Source: Opisthocomus hoazin (Eukaryota > Chordata > Aves > Opisthocomiformes > Opisthocomidae). Taken from it: DNA of 64,000 nt. Each line of letters starts with the position of its first letter. The first letter of the stretch is position 1. Below, piece by piece: positions 23,008 to 36,000 of the stretch. Below the pieces are notes generated by a model, which saw only the letters and a list, made by a program, of their open reading frames with translations, did no database searches and was not told the DNA's origin. Made by a program: the position numbers and the translations under genes. The stretch covers positions 126,926,465-126,990,464 of the forward strand of contig NC_134414.1 in assembly GCF_030867145.1 (NCBI RefSeq). Reading direction: 5' to 3'.

Positions 23008-26000
23008 CCCTCCCTGCACATACGGTAAGAGGCACCTCTTAAAAACTTGCTGCCCTCCGGCGCTCATATGCGTAAGGAAAATTTTGGGGGACATGACTAC
23101 AAATGTCAGAGCCAGAAACCAAAGATTTCCCAGCTGGGCTGCTAGACTTCCAGGGGTAACGGGGTTACAAGGCTGGGTTTTTCACAAGTGCCTTTTCCAT
23201 GAGGCTAGGTTTTTGCAGGTGCCCAAATAAAAGTCCAGATTTCTAAGCTGGCTGAGCAGCCAATGCCTGTCAGTATGCGGGGGGGAGGAGGAACTGCTGC
23301 CCTGGCCCTGACCTGAGCTCAGGGAAAGGAGCTCAGGTCAATGGTTGTGCTGTAATAAGTAGTATGAATGTCCCCAACATGTTACTCGGAGGACCCTGTT
23401 AGGGGTCTGCACCCCACGTCTAAATCCATGGAGACCCAGGAGTTGCTGCTGATGCTGTAACGCAACTCTTTTTCCAGGTAAGGAGAACAGAACAAGCGGA
23501 GCGTCTAATACAGTGGCTAGATCACATGTTACCTCAGGCAAAAAGCAGAGCCTTGGTCTCCCCTCTCCTCTACTGAGGTTGCCCCCATCTCCAGAGGCCT
23601 GTGCTCCTTCAGCAGCCCTGTCCCTTGGAAAGACAGGGTTGCCGTCCCACAAGCACACCTGGTCCTCTCCACGCTCACCTGAGATGACATAAGAATAGCT
23701 CACACAGCCATTACGAGTCATTGTTTTTGTGCCTTTTTGCTTTGTCATTTTTATGACTGTGTTTCTCTTTTCCTGCCAGCTGTGATCACATTGCTGAAAC
23801 CAAAAAAACCCTCAGCCCGCAGGTCATTCACGCGCTCTGTGGAGGGGCAACCAGCCCGCAAGACCTCATTTGCTAATCAAACTTGTGCTGGTAAATTGTG
23901 TTTCATCTTTCTGCTTTCTGATTAGGTCGCTTACATATTTGCGAATTCTTACTACTCCAAATGACTATGATTGCACTAAAAATGTTTTCTTTTAGGTGAA
24001 TTGCTGCACAGATTAACCCTGAATCATGCAAAGATGTTGGTGGAAGCCAATGGGCCCAAATTATAATGCAATTAAAAAAATTCTCAGACATGCTTACATA
24101 TGCACAATTCCTTCTCTCCTCTGAAGTGAAATAGCTCAAGTATCAGTATTCCTCTAAAGAAACATTTTGAGTGTGATTTTGAGTAGGTTCAATAATTCTA
24201 TAATTAATTCTATAATTCAATAATTCATTCCCTTCACTCTTCAAACTGTGATTGCTTTCTACTACTGTCTTTCTCCTTTGAGGCATCACGTCTTGTTTTC
24301 CTTTCCTTGAGTTATTTTCATAGTTGCATTTTCCTGCAAAATTTCTGGAAGGGCATGCTGGTCTGTCCAAAATGTAAAATCAATAAAAAAGGGTTCTTGT
24401 GGGGTTTGCCAGACCATTTTACAGCTATTAAGCAATGCAAATAGCTTCAACAGGGTCTGAACCAAGACAGAGGGAAAATGGCCAGCCTTGTAATGGAGAT
24501 TCACAAGCAAACATTTAATTTCTGATTGTCAGCCTCTCAGAACTTCCAAAACTGAAAAAATCATTGAAGATTTGCTGAAAGTATATCCTTTTGCACCAAA
24601 GCCTCCTAGCAGGATGTGGGTGACCTATGGAAAGAGTCATTCCAGGCTTTGCTGGTGTCCTCACTTTAGCTCTGCTACAATTTTGAAACGAAAGATTAAC
24701 AGAAGAACTTTCCATAAGCTTGCAGACACTGTTGATGAAGTCCTCATAGCTGACCTTCACCACTTAGTGATCACAAAAGGAACTGCACTTCATTTCAAAA
24801 AGAACTGCAAGACCAGTTGATGTATTTTTCTGCTCATAGGAAATGTTCTTGTCAGCTTTGACTATTTTGTTTTCTGCCACAAACACTCTAATCTTCCAAA
24901 AGTCCTTCCAAACAACCCTGAAAACCTGGGTGCTGCTGCAGCAAACACCTTTCAACAAAAAGCAAACCTTCAGTCTTAACAACACCCAAACATCTGATGG
25001 AGATGGCTATTGCAGTTGGAAAAATGTGTTGAGTTTGCAGCATCCCCTACCTGGATAGGCTGGCTGCTCCCTCCAGGCTCTGCCTCTCCCCTAGCAGCTC
25101 GTGATGCCGCAGGGACTTCAGGCATGCAGGGACCCCCTATCCAGCCCACGTGCCTGTGTGCCTGCACGTGCATCTGACAGCTGCAGCATCTCTTTCTGAT
25201 CCCCTCCCTCCCCCAGGGACCAGCCAACATAAGCAGTTGATTCATCACTTTAAACATAAGACAGGCAGGAATGTGTGATCCACTCATTAACCTCACCATT
25301 TTTTTCAGTTTTGTGAGCTTATCTTTAAGTGCATTTCTTTAGACATTTCCTAATCTGTTTGTCTTTGCATAGACTTTTGGTGGATTACAGAACTCCTCCT
25401 TGCTGCTCAGCCAGGTCCCATGCTCTCCTGCTTCGGTCACATAGCAGCTTCGTTTCTGAGAGCTGCACATTATGCCTGAGCTTCAGGCACTTTCCAAAGC
25501 ACAGTGAAAGCTTGGGAATAAATCAGACAGAAGATAGTTCTGCAACCACTGCTTGAAAAACCCAGTGAATCACATTCTTCCCTTCCTTTCCGCTACACTA
25601 GGATGGTTTCTCTTGTTCCCAGTAAATCAAAAGAGGACATAGAAGAACTAATTGCACAGTCACTAAATGACAACATTTCCACACAGCCTCAGTGACTAAT
25701 GATATCAATAAACCATGCAGCTGCACTTCTGGAAAATATTAACAGTTGTAGCCACTCAGGCACAAATGTAGTATAAAACAGTGCTTTGTCAACCATCAAT
25801 CTAAAACATCGGGTTTCCCACCATCCAAACCCTTGTTAATAACCTGGTAGCTGCCTACCTTGTCAGCAGGATCCTGTGCTGCCTCTCCAGGTGTTGCCCG
25901 TGAAGTGAGAAAAAAGAGGGAAATGGTTTCATCCACTGCTGAATTGTAGCGACTTTTGGAGGTTGGTCCCTCAGTATTAGTTGTAGGTACCACTGTTGGG

Positions 26001-26356
26001 AAACAGCTTGTCAAATGCAATTGAATGGACACTTTATAATATGCCCATAAATAATGCCTGCACATGGCAAATCCCTCTCTATATCTCGGCTGGCTTCGGA
26101 GAGCTGCAGCACGCTGGGGTAAAGACAGCGGCTGCATCTGCCGATGCGCGATTCAGGCTGTGTCACTGTGTCAGGGTGGGCTGTGGTAGGACCTGCAGTC
26201 AGCAGCCAAGGGATGCAGCAGGACCAGGCGACGCTCATTCAGGAGAGTTGCAGACACAGTGTCACATTTGCGCACAAGTTTTAGCTCAGACAGCACAAGG
26301 GTAGTTTGTACGCAGCAACAGCTGTTTGTCGTTGGTTACGTTTGGCTTGGAGAGCA

Positions 26357-26460
26357 TAGAGAATCATAGAATCATAAAATCATAGGTTGGAAAAGACTTC
26401 TAAGATCATCAGGTCCAACCATCCACCCAACAACACCATGCCTACTAAGATGTTTGATCT
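26357..26460 (-). mobile_element. CR1 LINE 3' end fragment
   Basis: It starts with the reversed 3' repeat (GAATCATAGAATCATAAAAT), then AGGTTGGAAAAGACTTCTAA, GATCATCAGGTCCAACCATC and ACCATGCCTACTAA. This is the standard avian CR1 3' end in minus orientation, 5'-truncated after about 100 bases. Confidence 0.88.
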
Positions 26461-27457
26461 GTGATGTCTTCCCAAAGTGGGCTGCCTTCCTCTGCTACCC
26501 CACTGCTGTCGGCTGTGGTGAAGGACTGCAAATTACAGATGCCAGCGCTGAAACCTGGTGTGGGTCTGCCTAACAAAGTGCAAAAAAGAAACAAACTACG
26601 GGAAGTTCTTAGGTGGGGTCTAGCTTGTGGTGTTGTACATCTATCTGCAAAACTACATGTTACCAGGGGACAGCACATGTTGCAAAACCATCCAGTCAAT
26701 CGCCCACAACTTCTCACCTCTGTGTTTTGATGAAATTGCTGCAGACACCTGAAGTCTTACAGAGATTTTTTTTTTCCAGCAAGCTACCGCAATTGCAATG
26801 TGTGAATTGAAACACGCTTACTCCCTGAACCATCAGCCCTGCAAATTGTATTTCTGGTTCTTCAATTTTTCTTGTTCTTTGTAGCTCAGGATGAAAAAAA
26901 AGGGATTGAAAAGGACAAAAAGGAAAGGAGGAAGCAAAACCAGATTGCATTGGAATGCTTCAGTAGCAAAGGCTGTGCTTTTTTTGGGTTTGAAGGGTTT
27001 GGTTATTACCATTCTGTTTGTCACAACATTTCTCAGAAGAGCAAGATGGCCAGGGATGTGGTTTCCTCTTGCTTAGAGCACCCCAAGTTGCTATTTCAGT
27101 CGAGGGATCCTAGAGGGAGTCCGTGCTGCAACCCGCTAGTCGCTTCGTGGAGGCCACCAGCACCAGCATGCCCTTGCCGGCCCCGGCGCCCCAGGAAGCC
27201 ACGTCACTCATCCATTCCTCCCCTCTTCCTCTCCCACCCTACCATTAGTGCTTGTCTGCAGTGGAGGCTTCGGGGCTTTTTTTTTTTTTTGTGTGCACAC
27301 TATCTGGATACTGCATACACTTACAGTGTGAGAGATAATGAGCCTCTTTGGTCACTGAGTTTTTGCTCTGTAACACAGCCAGTACAGAAATCAACTCAAC
27401 CAGCAGGGAAACCACGCCAAAGTTGGCTACCCAAGGGTGCAGAGATCCAGCGGAAGG

Positions 27458-27483
27458 ATGGGAAACTGCTTACCAAAAATAAG
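27458..27483 (+). CDS. GCSAM: GCSAM exon 1: lipid-anchor N-terminus
   Basis: The ATG has a strong context (A at -3, G at +4) and opens MGNCLPKI before AAG/GTAGGT, leaving phase 2. Gly2 and Cys4 form the myristoylation plus palmitoylation signature; mouse GCSAM also begins MGNCL. The exon is only 26 coding nt. An overlapping longer open frame in this region is out of frame with it and is taken as untranslated. Confidence 0.7.
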
Positions 27484-30041
27484 GTAGGTTCAATACCATT
27501 CTATATTTAGTTACTAAACGAGAGGTCTATGAGAGTGATTTTATTAAAAATAGGAACACATGTTACCTGCAATGAATCAGCCTTAAGGGACCACGTAATG
27601 AACCACGAGGAGCCTCTTGATTAAACAAAGGTAATTTAGCAAGCAAATTAAGATGAGTAATATTATTCTTAATATGTCAAAGAGCATTGTCTCAGGATGT
27701 TTTTTAGGGAGATTACTTCATCCGTAGGCTCTCAATACTGAGAGCCTGCTGGAGTGGGGAAGGAGTTACAGGTGAGGAACACAAGGAGTAGAGAGTACTT
27801 GTCATCTGTTCTGGGTTTCCCAGCAGGAAAACTACACTTCGAGGTTTACCTTGCCATCTCTTATCTGTTGCACTGTGTCTCATAAAGACAAGCTTTTATA
27901 TAGAAAGATAGTATAGCATAGAAATAGATTAGAATGATAGAAATAGATTAAATTATACAATATATTTACATGGTCTACTCGCTATACAAAAATATACTAT
28001 AGTTACGTGGAACAGTGGGTAGGAATAGCTGATCTGCTAAGGAGCTGTGGAGATAGAGGAGGCTGCTTGGCAGGAGCCGCCTAGGACAGGCAGGTTGTCT
28101 TCGGTGCTGTCTGTGCCTTAGATGCTCGGTGCAGGGACCGCGGGCACAGCTGGGCACTGGCCAGGCTGCTCCTCTGCCACAGCCAGCAGGCTGCCAGTGC
28201 TGCCCACCCTGGGGAGAGGATTTCCAGCCTGATTCACCACTGTTCAGCACGGCACTCTTTAATGCCACCCGTAGAAAGGCGGGCAGATTATGTTAGACAT
28301 TTCTCTTTAACCTGGATGTAGTAAAGCTCTTGGCTATTTCTGAGTTTATTCCGTCCAAACAGGACATTCAGGAAAGCTTGGGCTCTTGAAGCAACATGTT
28401 ACAAAGTAGAGAAATAAAGTCACATAGCTGGAAATCTTTAAATCATAGTAATGACACCCCCACTCTCCCTACCAAAAGTGCTGTCTCAAGCAATGACTCT
28501 TTACACTAACGCAAAAGGCAGGAGGTTTGCTCTGGGAAAGAAGCAGCTCATACGCTATCTTAGAGCAACCTGAGGTTTTCAAGCAGAGGGCCCAACCCCA
28601 TGTGCCTAAATATTATGAGAGGGTGGAAGGTGAGAGGCAGATCCCTGGACACAAACTGGTGAAAGCCAGCACCGCAGCTGGTTGTGCCCCGCAGGGTGTC
28701 CAGGGCTAGCCCGACTGGGGCTGGGGAATCCCACCATGGTGCCGTAGCTGCGTGTGGCTCTCTTGCCCTCCAACCTTGCCGTGTTGTGGTACGCAGCCAT
28801 GTTTGCCTGGCCTGGCTAGCCACAGGCATAGGAAAACACACTTGGGAAAGGCAACATCACTTCGGAGTAGCAGATGCTGAATGGCTCTCCCACCTGGGGC
28901 ACCCAACCCCTCTGGCCATTGGTTTGCTGATTATTTGTGTAACAGCCTTGCTTCTGCTAAATACTGTCCTAGCTCTCAGTCTGTGCCTTTGTACTTCCAA
29001 GGGAAGGTCATCAGGGCTTTCCAGTAACACCTCTTCTAGTAGAAATCACAAAAAAAAAAACCACTGTGTGGACAGATGATTTCCTTGAAGACCCACAGAG
29101 AGGAAAATCCCTCCTCTTTCCCATTGTCTTCTTGGTAGATCAAAGAAAAAGTTGTGCAACCTCTGAGTACTGTACCCTGACTGCTTACTTGGTCTTAAGG
29201 AGATCAGATGAGGCACTGAGCTGCCAAAATTAAAAGTTCTGCTTGTTTCCAAAGAGAGCGCACCCCTCACCTCCCTGCAGGTCTGTGGCCAGAGGTCTAA
29301 GGCTTCACAGCCTTACCTGGCCTTGAGGAAGAGGACAAAAGTCCCCAAAGCATGGAGCCTTGCTCTCAGAAGCAGTTTGAGTCAAGGCCAGCAAAACCCA
29401 TGTTAAAAAGGTGGGTCCTCACCTGTGGAAGTAAAGAGCAGCAACAAGCTCACGTGCCTGTTGGATCCTATCTCCCAAAGTTGTGGAATCCCCATTGCTT
29501 TAAGTGCCTGTGTCACACTTACAGATGTGACTTCTGCTGCTTTTGAGAACATTCCCAACTGCTTTACAGGAGAAGGAATCAGGACACTGTGAGCAAGGTT
29601 TTCGTAAATCAGATTTTCCCTGCTAGCTGCTGGCAAAGCTGTGAAACCCATATCCCCCATCAGAGAGCAAGGGAGGAAAGTCCAACGCCTTACCAGGTGG
29701 CACCAGCACGGTGCTGTGCCACAGCCTGTGCTCCTGCAGCTCCACACCCTTCACTTGTGCAGCTCCATGACCTGCTTTCCACACTTTCAGAAACTCTTCT
29801 GTAACAAACCAGTGCCAGGAGAGGTAACACAGGGAAAGCATTAGCTAGCTGCCCTTGCAGAACAGAGAGCAACTGCAACCCATCTCGCTCCATCTCCGTC
29901 TATTAGCAGACCCCTTTCTCCTGAGTTTTGTCTAGCACATCACTCCTCAGTCATAGCTGCCTGGTTGCTGATAAAGCTGGCTCTTTCTGAAATATCACAG
30001 ACTTTGCAGAAGTCCAGAGAGATGGAGAAATGACAAGGGTG

Positions 30042-30076
<35 letters not shown>

Positions 30077-33000
30077 CAGAAAACTGTCATTCCTGTGCAG
30101 TGACTCAGCATCCTGGCAAAGCTCCGGTCCAGCCCTGGCCGACACAGCTCGCCAGCCAGCAGGAGAGGCAGAAACCCGGACTAAGCTAGGAAGGGCTCCT
30201 CTGCTCCGCAGCGCAGGGTGGGCTCACAGTCAGGCTAAAGGAAAAGCTCAGGTTACAAAATAAAAGTTTAAACGTATCTCGTAGCAATCAGTCCATCCAG
30301 ATCAACCTGATCCTGTGTTCCCAAAGGTGCTTGAGACCGCTGTGGGATCAAATCCATAGCGGTTGCGCTAAGGTTCCCCAAGGAGTGCCACTGTTTCTTG
30401 TCCTAGACACCAGGCAAGTACCCACCTCCAAAAATCCTTCCCAGAGCATTTTGTTCTACATTCACAGCTTATATTGTTGTAAACCCAAATTCCTAAGCAA
30501 TGAGGCTCTTGCAGTCACACCAGCCAGCTGCCAGCATCTCTGCTGAGCAGCTTTAAACAGACCTGGAAAAAACCCGAGTAAATGGGCACCTGCGAGTGGA
30601 GGAGTATCTACAAGGCTTGGGAAAATCAGCAGCCAGGTGGAGGAAGTAACCCCAGACTATCACTCCAGTGAGACTGGCAGGAAAAATTCGTCACCTTGAG
30701 GTGAATCAGCCCAGGTACAGGTGAGGACCAGCCGTGGCTGGCAGGGTCCCAGGGAGAAGGGCGCAGGGGCAACTACAGGAGTATCAGGAGTTACAACATC
30801 CTGAAGCCACAGGGCGTTGGGCTTTCTTTGTCAAGCTGCCAGCTACCTAGCAAGGATGGCACTTTTTTTTTGCTTGGTTTGATGGGGTTTTTTTTTGAGG
30901 ATTTGGCAGTTTTGTGTCAGAGGTGGTGGGTTTAAGGAGCCAGGTATGAACTGGCTATTTCTGGACCAGTATACTCTGGTTGAGGGAGACCAGGTTAGAT
31001 GGAGACAACAGCTGCAGCAGCTGTCCACTGAAGTCCTCCCTCCTGAAGGCTACTGCTGTCATGTCCCACTGTGGATCAGAGGAGTGCTGTATTTCTGAGG
31101 GCAGGTGAGGCTGGCATGACTCTTTTTCAAAGATGGCTCGATGGATGTGTGTGTGACCACATTAGCCAGGTCCCACTACCTCCACCCAGTAAGTCCCCCT
31201 TCGGGGACAGAAAGGGCATCCACCGCCTCGTCTTTTGATGCTTTTGCTGATGGGTTTGAAGTTTCAGGTGCTCAAAGCAATGCTAACACCAATACAAACT
31301 CTTAATAGCAGGTGGCTTGATACCCCAGCTGCTGGGAGAAAACGTCACAACCTGCAGCTGAAAGATTTGAGACCCCACCATTTACCCACAGACCCCACTG
31401 CCTCCTCTGCATTTAATTTCTTCACCCTCTTTTCTTCTTCCTATATGTTACTAAGTCTGCCACTTCATCTGTTCTATTTGGAGAGCCTATTTTTTAGCGG
31501 CATTTCCATATTTAGCTTGACCACTTCCCGAGCACAACAGCCGCTGGAGCCCACACAACTGCTCATACAACTGCTCTGCAAACAGCAAAGTGAAACTACA
31601 GAAACAGAGAAAATGAATTCTTCCTTTGTTTTTATTTGAACAGTTGAGTCACATTTCTCCTCCTTTGAGACTTCTGGCCAGAACTATTTCCCAGCATTTT
31701 CACTGATAAAGCTATACTTATAATTGCCTCCAAAAAACCCAGTAAGAGCCAACACCCCAAAATCCCTCCAACTACACGCAAGTCGGGCTCTCCTCCTCTA
31801 ACTGCCGGGCACCTGCCTGCAAGGAGCCAACACGTCTGTAGCATGCACGCAGATGCTGAGAAATGCTTTCAATTCTCAGACCACAGCACTTATTTTCCCA
31901 CAGGATTCCACATTATTGACTAAATCAGAAGAATTTATTTAAGGGTTGTGCCACATTTTACTACAGAAACATATAGTATTTATCTTTTGACAGTCCAGGG
32001 GAACAGCTATCCAAGCCCATAAACCTGAATCACTTTTCCTTATGAGAGAGGGACTAAAAAGTCAGAAGCCAACTGAATATGAACAAGAAAAAAAGAAAGA
32101 AATGGATGATCATAAAACAAAAATACTTAAATCAATGTCATGATACCTGACATGTGAATGATGTATATTAAAATACACAGAACATATACATACATATTTT
32201 ATTTAAAGTGCATCTCATAGGATTTCTAGGACCAAATTTTGTGAAGTGTTCACACTGGCATCTCCAATTAAGCTAAAGTTTATGCTCGGTGTAGGCAAAA
32301 CACTGTATACAATTCAAAGAAAATGAGGTAGGCCACCTGGAACAAGGTAGGATTAGTTTTATCTTTATTCCAAGCTGTAATAAAATCAATCTAAATTCTC
32401 CCACTAAACCAGGAAGTTGGGATGTTCACTGATATTTGGAAAAATTTCTACTAGTCTGATAAGACTACCAGGGGCGTGTGCAGAACGAAATTATTTCATG
32501 CCAGTTGTCAAACTTGGGTAATAGATGAAATGACTCAGATCTAATAGCACACATTTAGCAAGCAAAGTATCGACAGCAACAAAGAACAGTGACATTATCT
32601 ATTTACCTCCAGTCCTGGGGAAGAAAGACAATATGGAAACACGCAATTAGAGGCTGACACATAATGTACCTCCCCCAGCAAGTTGGGCACATTTCCCAAC
32701 TCCATACCGCTTGGCAGCTTGACAGACCCTTAGTACATTTTTATTATACATGTAAGCCTAACATATAAACATCAATATCACATTGCCAAATATTTGTGAA
32801 CTACTCTACAAGCAGTTTACATGCACATAATTGTAAACTATAAGCACTAGCGCATGCTCCAGTGAGCCTCGCTTTTATTACCAAAAAGCTTGGTAACAGC
32901 AACCTGGACTAATTTAAAGGATCTTAAATTTGCCCAATAATTTTAGTACTTAAACTTGGAAGTATAGTGTTCTGCTTGAAACAGCAAAGATTATTTCAAC

Positions 33001-36000
33001 TGTGAGAGATCAGATGTGTCAGGAACTGGCCCGCCCGCTGCCCTGCACTCACCCCGTGGGTTTGCAGTTCTGGTAACACAGTTGCCATGATTCTCTTCCT
33101 TTCGATTTTCACCGAGACATGCCAGAGGGCAGATTAAGGTGAATATTCTGGGCGGGTATGGGGCTGGTTCTCTTCCGTCTCTTCCCAATATTTGCTGCTC
33201 ACTCACCCATCTGGAGGTATTTAACATGGAGAAGCCCAGAGAGGTTGATTGCTCCTCTAAAGCACAAACTTTGCTGAACTACTGCCGGGCTGCCCGGATG
33301 GAGGGAGGCTGTACTTTGCAGGAACAGCTAAATGCCCTGTTGTCAGCTGCCAGCTTGCCCCTGCCATCCCTCAGTCCATGGCCTGCCTGGGGCTGCCTCC
33401 CGGGAGGACGGGGGGAAGGCTGAGAGGGCAGAGGTGGAGGAGCTACGTGAAGTGACTTGTCTGAGAAGTTGGTGGAGGGGGTCCCATGGCGTCCGCAGGT
33501 GCCCGGGGTTTGGTGGAGTGAAGTGAGGACTGACCAGCGCCAGACCTAACCTGCCCACCCTCACTTCCTTATCCCAGGTGGAAAACGAACATCCCCATCA
33601 GGAGAAAAACATACGCCCACAAGGAAAGTAAGTAAAGCGTCTCCTCTAGCGTGCCGGCGGTGGGTGTAGCATGGCATGGTGCGGCTGGGGGCACAGGGAG
33701 GCATCACTGCCCAGCACGGCACGGCACATCCGTGGGGAGCAGCCGTAGCAAGGCATTTTGCATCCCAGCTGGGAGAAACTTACTTGCCCCCAGCAGGGGC
33801 TGCCTGTCCTCTTGCTACCCCAATACACTCTTTTATTTGAGGCCTCTTTGGTTTTTGTGGTTTCTGGAGCAGGCAGTGCAAGGGGCTGGCTGTCCTCTCC
33901 AGCCTCCCAAATCTGCCACCTGCGATGGCCATCTCAGCCTCTGTACATCACAGCCGGGCCCGCAGGCTCGCAAGCACCCGAAATGCAGCAGGAAGCACCC
34001 GCTCCATGGGGTGCCTGTGCTATGCCCCCGCTTTGACCCCTAAAAAGAGAGGGAGGGCTGCAGGAGGAAGGGAGCTACCAGCACATCACAGCCTGCGTTT
34101 GGTCACATGCCAGCCTCCATTCCCCATATGCAAACACAGTTCAGGATATTTTCTAAACATGAGTCAGTATGAGGTATTCTCCTAATAAAATAGTCTCTGC
34201 CTATTTAGTATGCAAAGTGGGAAGACTCACATGGTAGCCAGGATCACACGTGTTCATGTGAATCATGATGTCTTGGTTTTGATTCAGACTGCTACCTTTT
34301 CCATCAGCAGGTAAAGCCATTCATGTAGGGATTCACAACCTGCGGTATTTGCTTAGGGAGGAACAGCTTCTTGTCAGTCGTATACACCGGCAGTTTCATG
34401 GCAGTGTCAAGGCAGCACAGGAATGTTTTAAAACACTACAAGTTCTGTAAGATGGCAGCTTGAAAGCCATATTGAGAGACTGACGTCTTTCCTTCAGTCA
34501 GGTTGCAAAACAAGTACACTTAAAAACCCCTTTATCTTAGGCGAAAGTGAAAGCTCAGCTCCGAAATTGTACAGGAGCAACTAATAGATCACTCAACCTC
34601 ATAACAAGAACCAGCTACGCACGTAAAAATAAAGCTGTGAGAATGAATGATGTAAACAACCACCCCTTGCCATTTAGATGTGTGTGGTACAGAGAGACAA
34701 ATTTCCAGAAAAGCCCATGCCTGTCAAACCCGTGCACACAAACACGCAGTGGCACATCACATAGTGCCTCCGCGCCCAGCCAGCGATCCCGGGCAGAATT
34801 AAGGCTACATTGACCATAAAGCTGAAATACAGTCAAAGAGCAAGCAAGCAAGAACAGCCATTTCTAAGACAGACATGTTTAACTGTTTTCAGTGAAGTTA
34901 AAAAAAACCCACAAAAAACCAAAACCTACAAAAAACCCCATCAAGGTTGCACATCTAGGTTTTATTATGGTCAGTGAGCAGTGCTGCATGACGTAAGTGC
35001 ACGTTAAACTACAGAAAAGACAAATCTTGAAAAACCATCAGATTTATTTAGCGCTCAGAGATTCAACCCTTTCCCCGACTAATGTCCCAGATTGTGCTCA
35101 CTCTGCAACTGAGTAAACCATGTGCTGCAGAAAGTCCTTGAGTCCTGTTGCTGCACCGAAGAATGACAATCAATCACATGTGTTTTCTTCCTCTTTCCCC
35201 AGCACAGACCTACAGTCATTCGACAAGTACCATCAAGGTAATGACTAAAAGTGAATGTTTGTGCTGCTGTCCAGGGCAATTGAGTCCAAAGCTTCCGTGT
35301 GTCAGAAAGACAAGGTGCCCATCATGTTCCCGCAGGAGACACAAAAACCTCATGATCAGAGTATATGCCTGGGATGTGGAAAAACACCGGTTTAAGCTTA
35401 TGCACCAACTAAATGTATGTGCATCAACTCTAACAACGCTATGCAGCCCCTCTCTGGGGCAGCCAGTGGCCGAATAGACCACGGCGCTCGCCTATGATTT
35501 CAGAGGCTGAGTGTAGCGCTGCCTGGCCTGAATCAGGCAGTTCAGGAGGATCTGCTTCGTGATCGTGTCTTAGATGAGAGTCCCCCAGCCACTGGGCTCT
35601 TTACGTCTGTGGGGCTACTTCTCTCTCCTCCTCCCCTTCTCCCCTCAGCTTTCTGTTAGCCAGCGTAACCTCTCTTGCCGACAGCTTCATCAAAACAGGC
35701 ATGTTTCCACAAAAAAATTTCAGTTTCAACATGAAATCTTTTAATAAAAAGCCATTTAAGTGGACTATTGCCAACTAGCTGTAGTAATAAAAGAAGTCTT
35801 CAGCTGAAAGACAAAGGGAGGTTTAATACTTGAAGGCTTAAAATCTTTTGGTTAATCTTTCCATTATAAAAAAATAGCCAATGTCTCAACGAATGGTTAG
35901 GTCTCTGTTGGAACAGAGTGAGGTTTCTGTTTCCAATGCCCCGCTGACTCTAGAAGAAGGAAGAAAAGCCTCAAAATACGCACTATCAGATTGAACATTC

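Larger units (their letters stand above)
22980..27457. other. Intergenic region between CD200 and GCSAM
   Basis: The two genes are divergent across about 4.5 kb. I see no exons here. There is an AT-rich tandem stretch near 24190-24235, a CR1 end near 26.4 kb and a GC-rich, CpG-containing segment near 27.15-27.2 kb that could belong to the GCSAM promoter or 5' untranslated region. In human, SLC9C1 sits in this interval; no trace was recognised. Confidence 0.5.

Noticed and set aside
26872-27510. 212-codon plus-strand frame
   Set aside because: Low-complexity, proline- and lysine-rich, and out of frame with the GCSAM start it overlaps. Treated as upstream or 5' untranslated sequence.
27702-27780. 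Exon-like block reading GDYFIRRLSILRACWSG between an AG and a GTGAGG
   Set aside because: Considered as GCSAM exon 2, but the open frame has the wrong phase on both sides.
28562-28628. Exon-like block with tyrosines (PKYYERVEG) between AG and GTGAGA
   Set aside because: Resembles the mammalian GCSAM YYENV block by eye, but the phases do not fit exon 1 or exon 3 and it would lie in the wrong order.
30045-30076. Poly-T as the tail of a processed pseudogene or SINE
   Set aside because: No gene-like or SINE-like body lies to its right on the minus strand.
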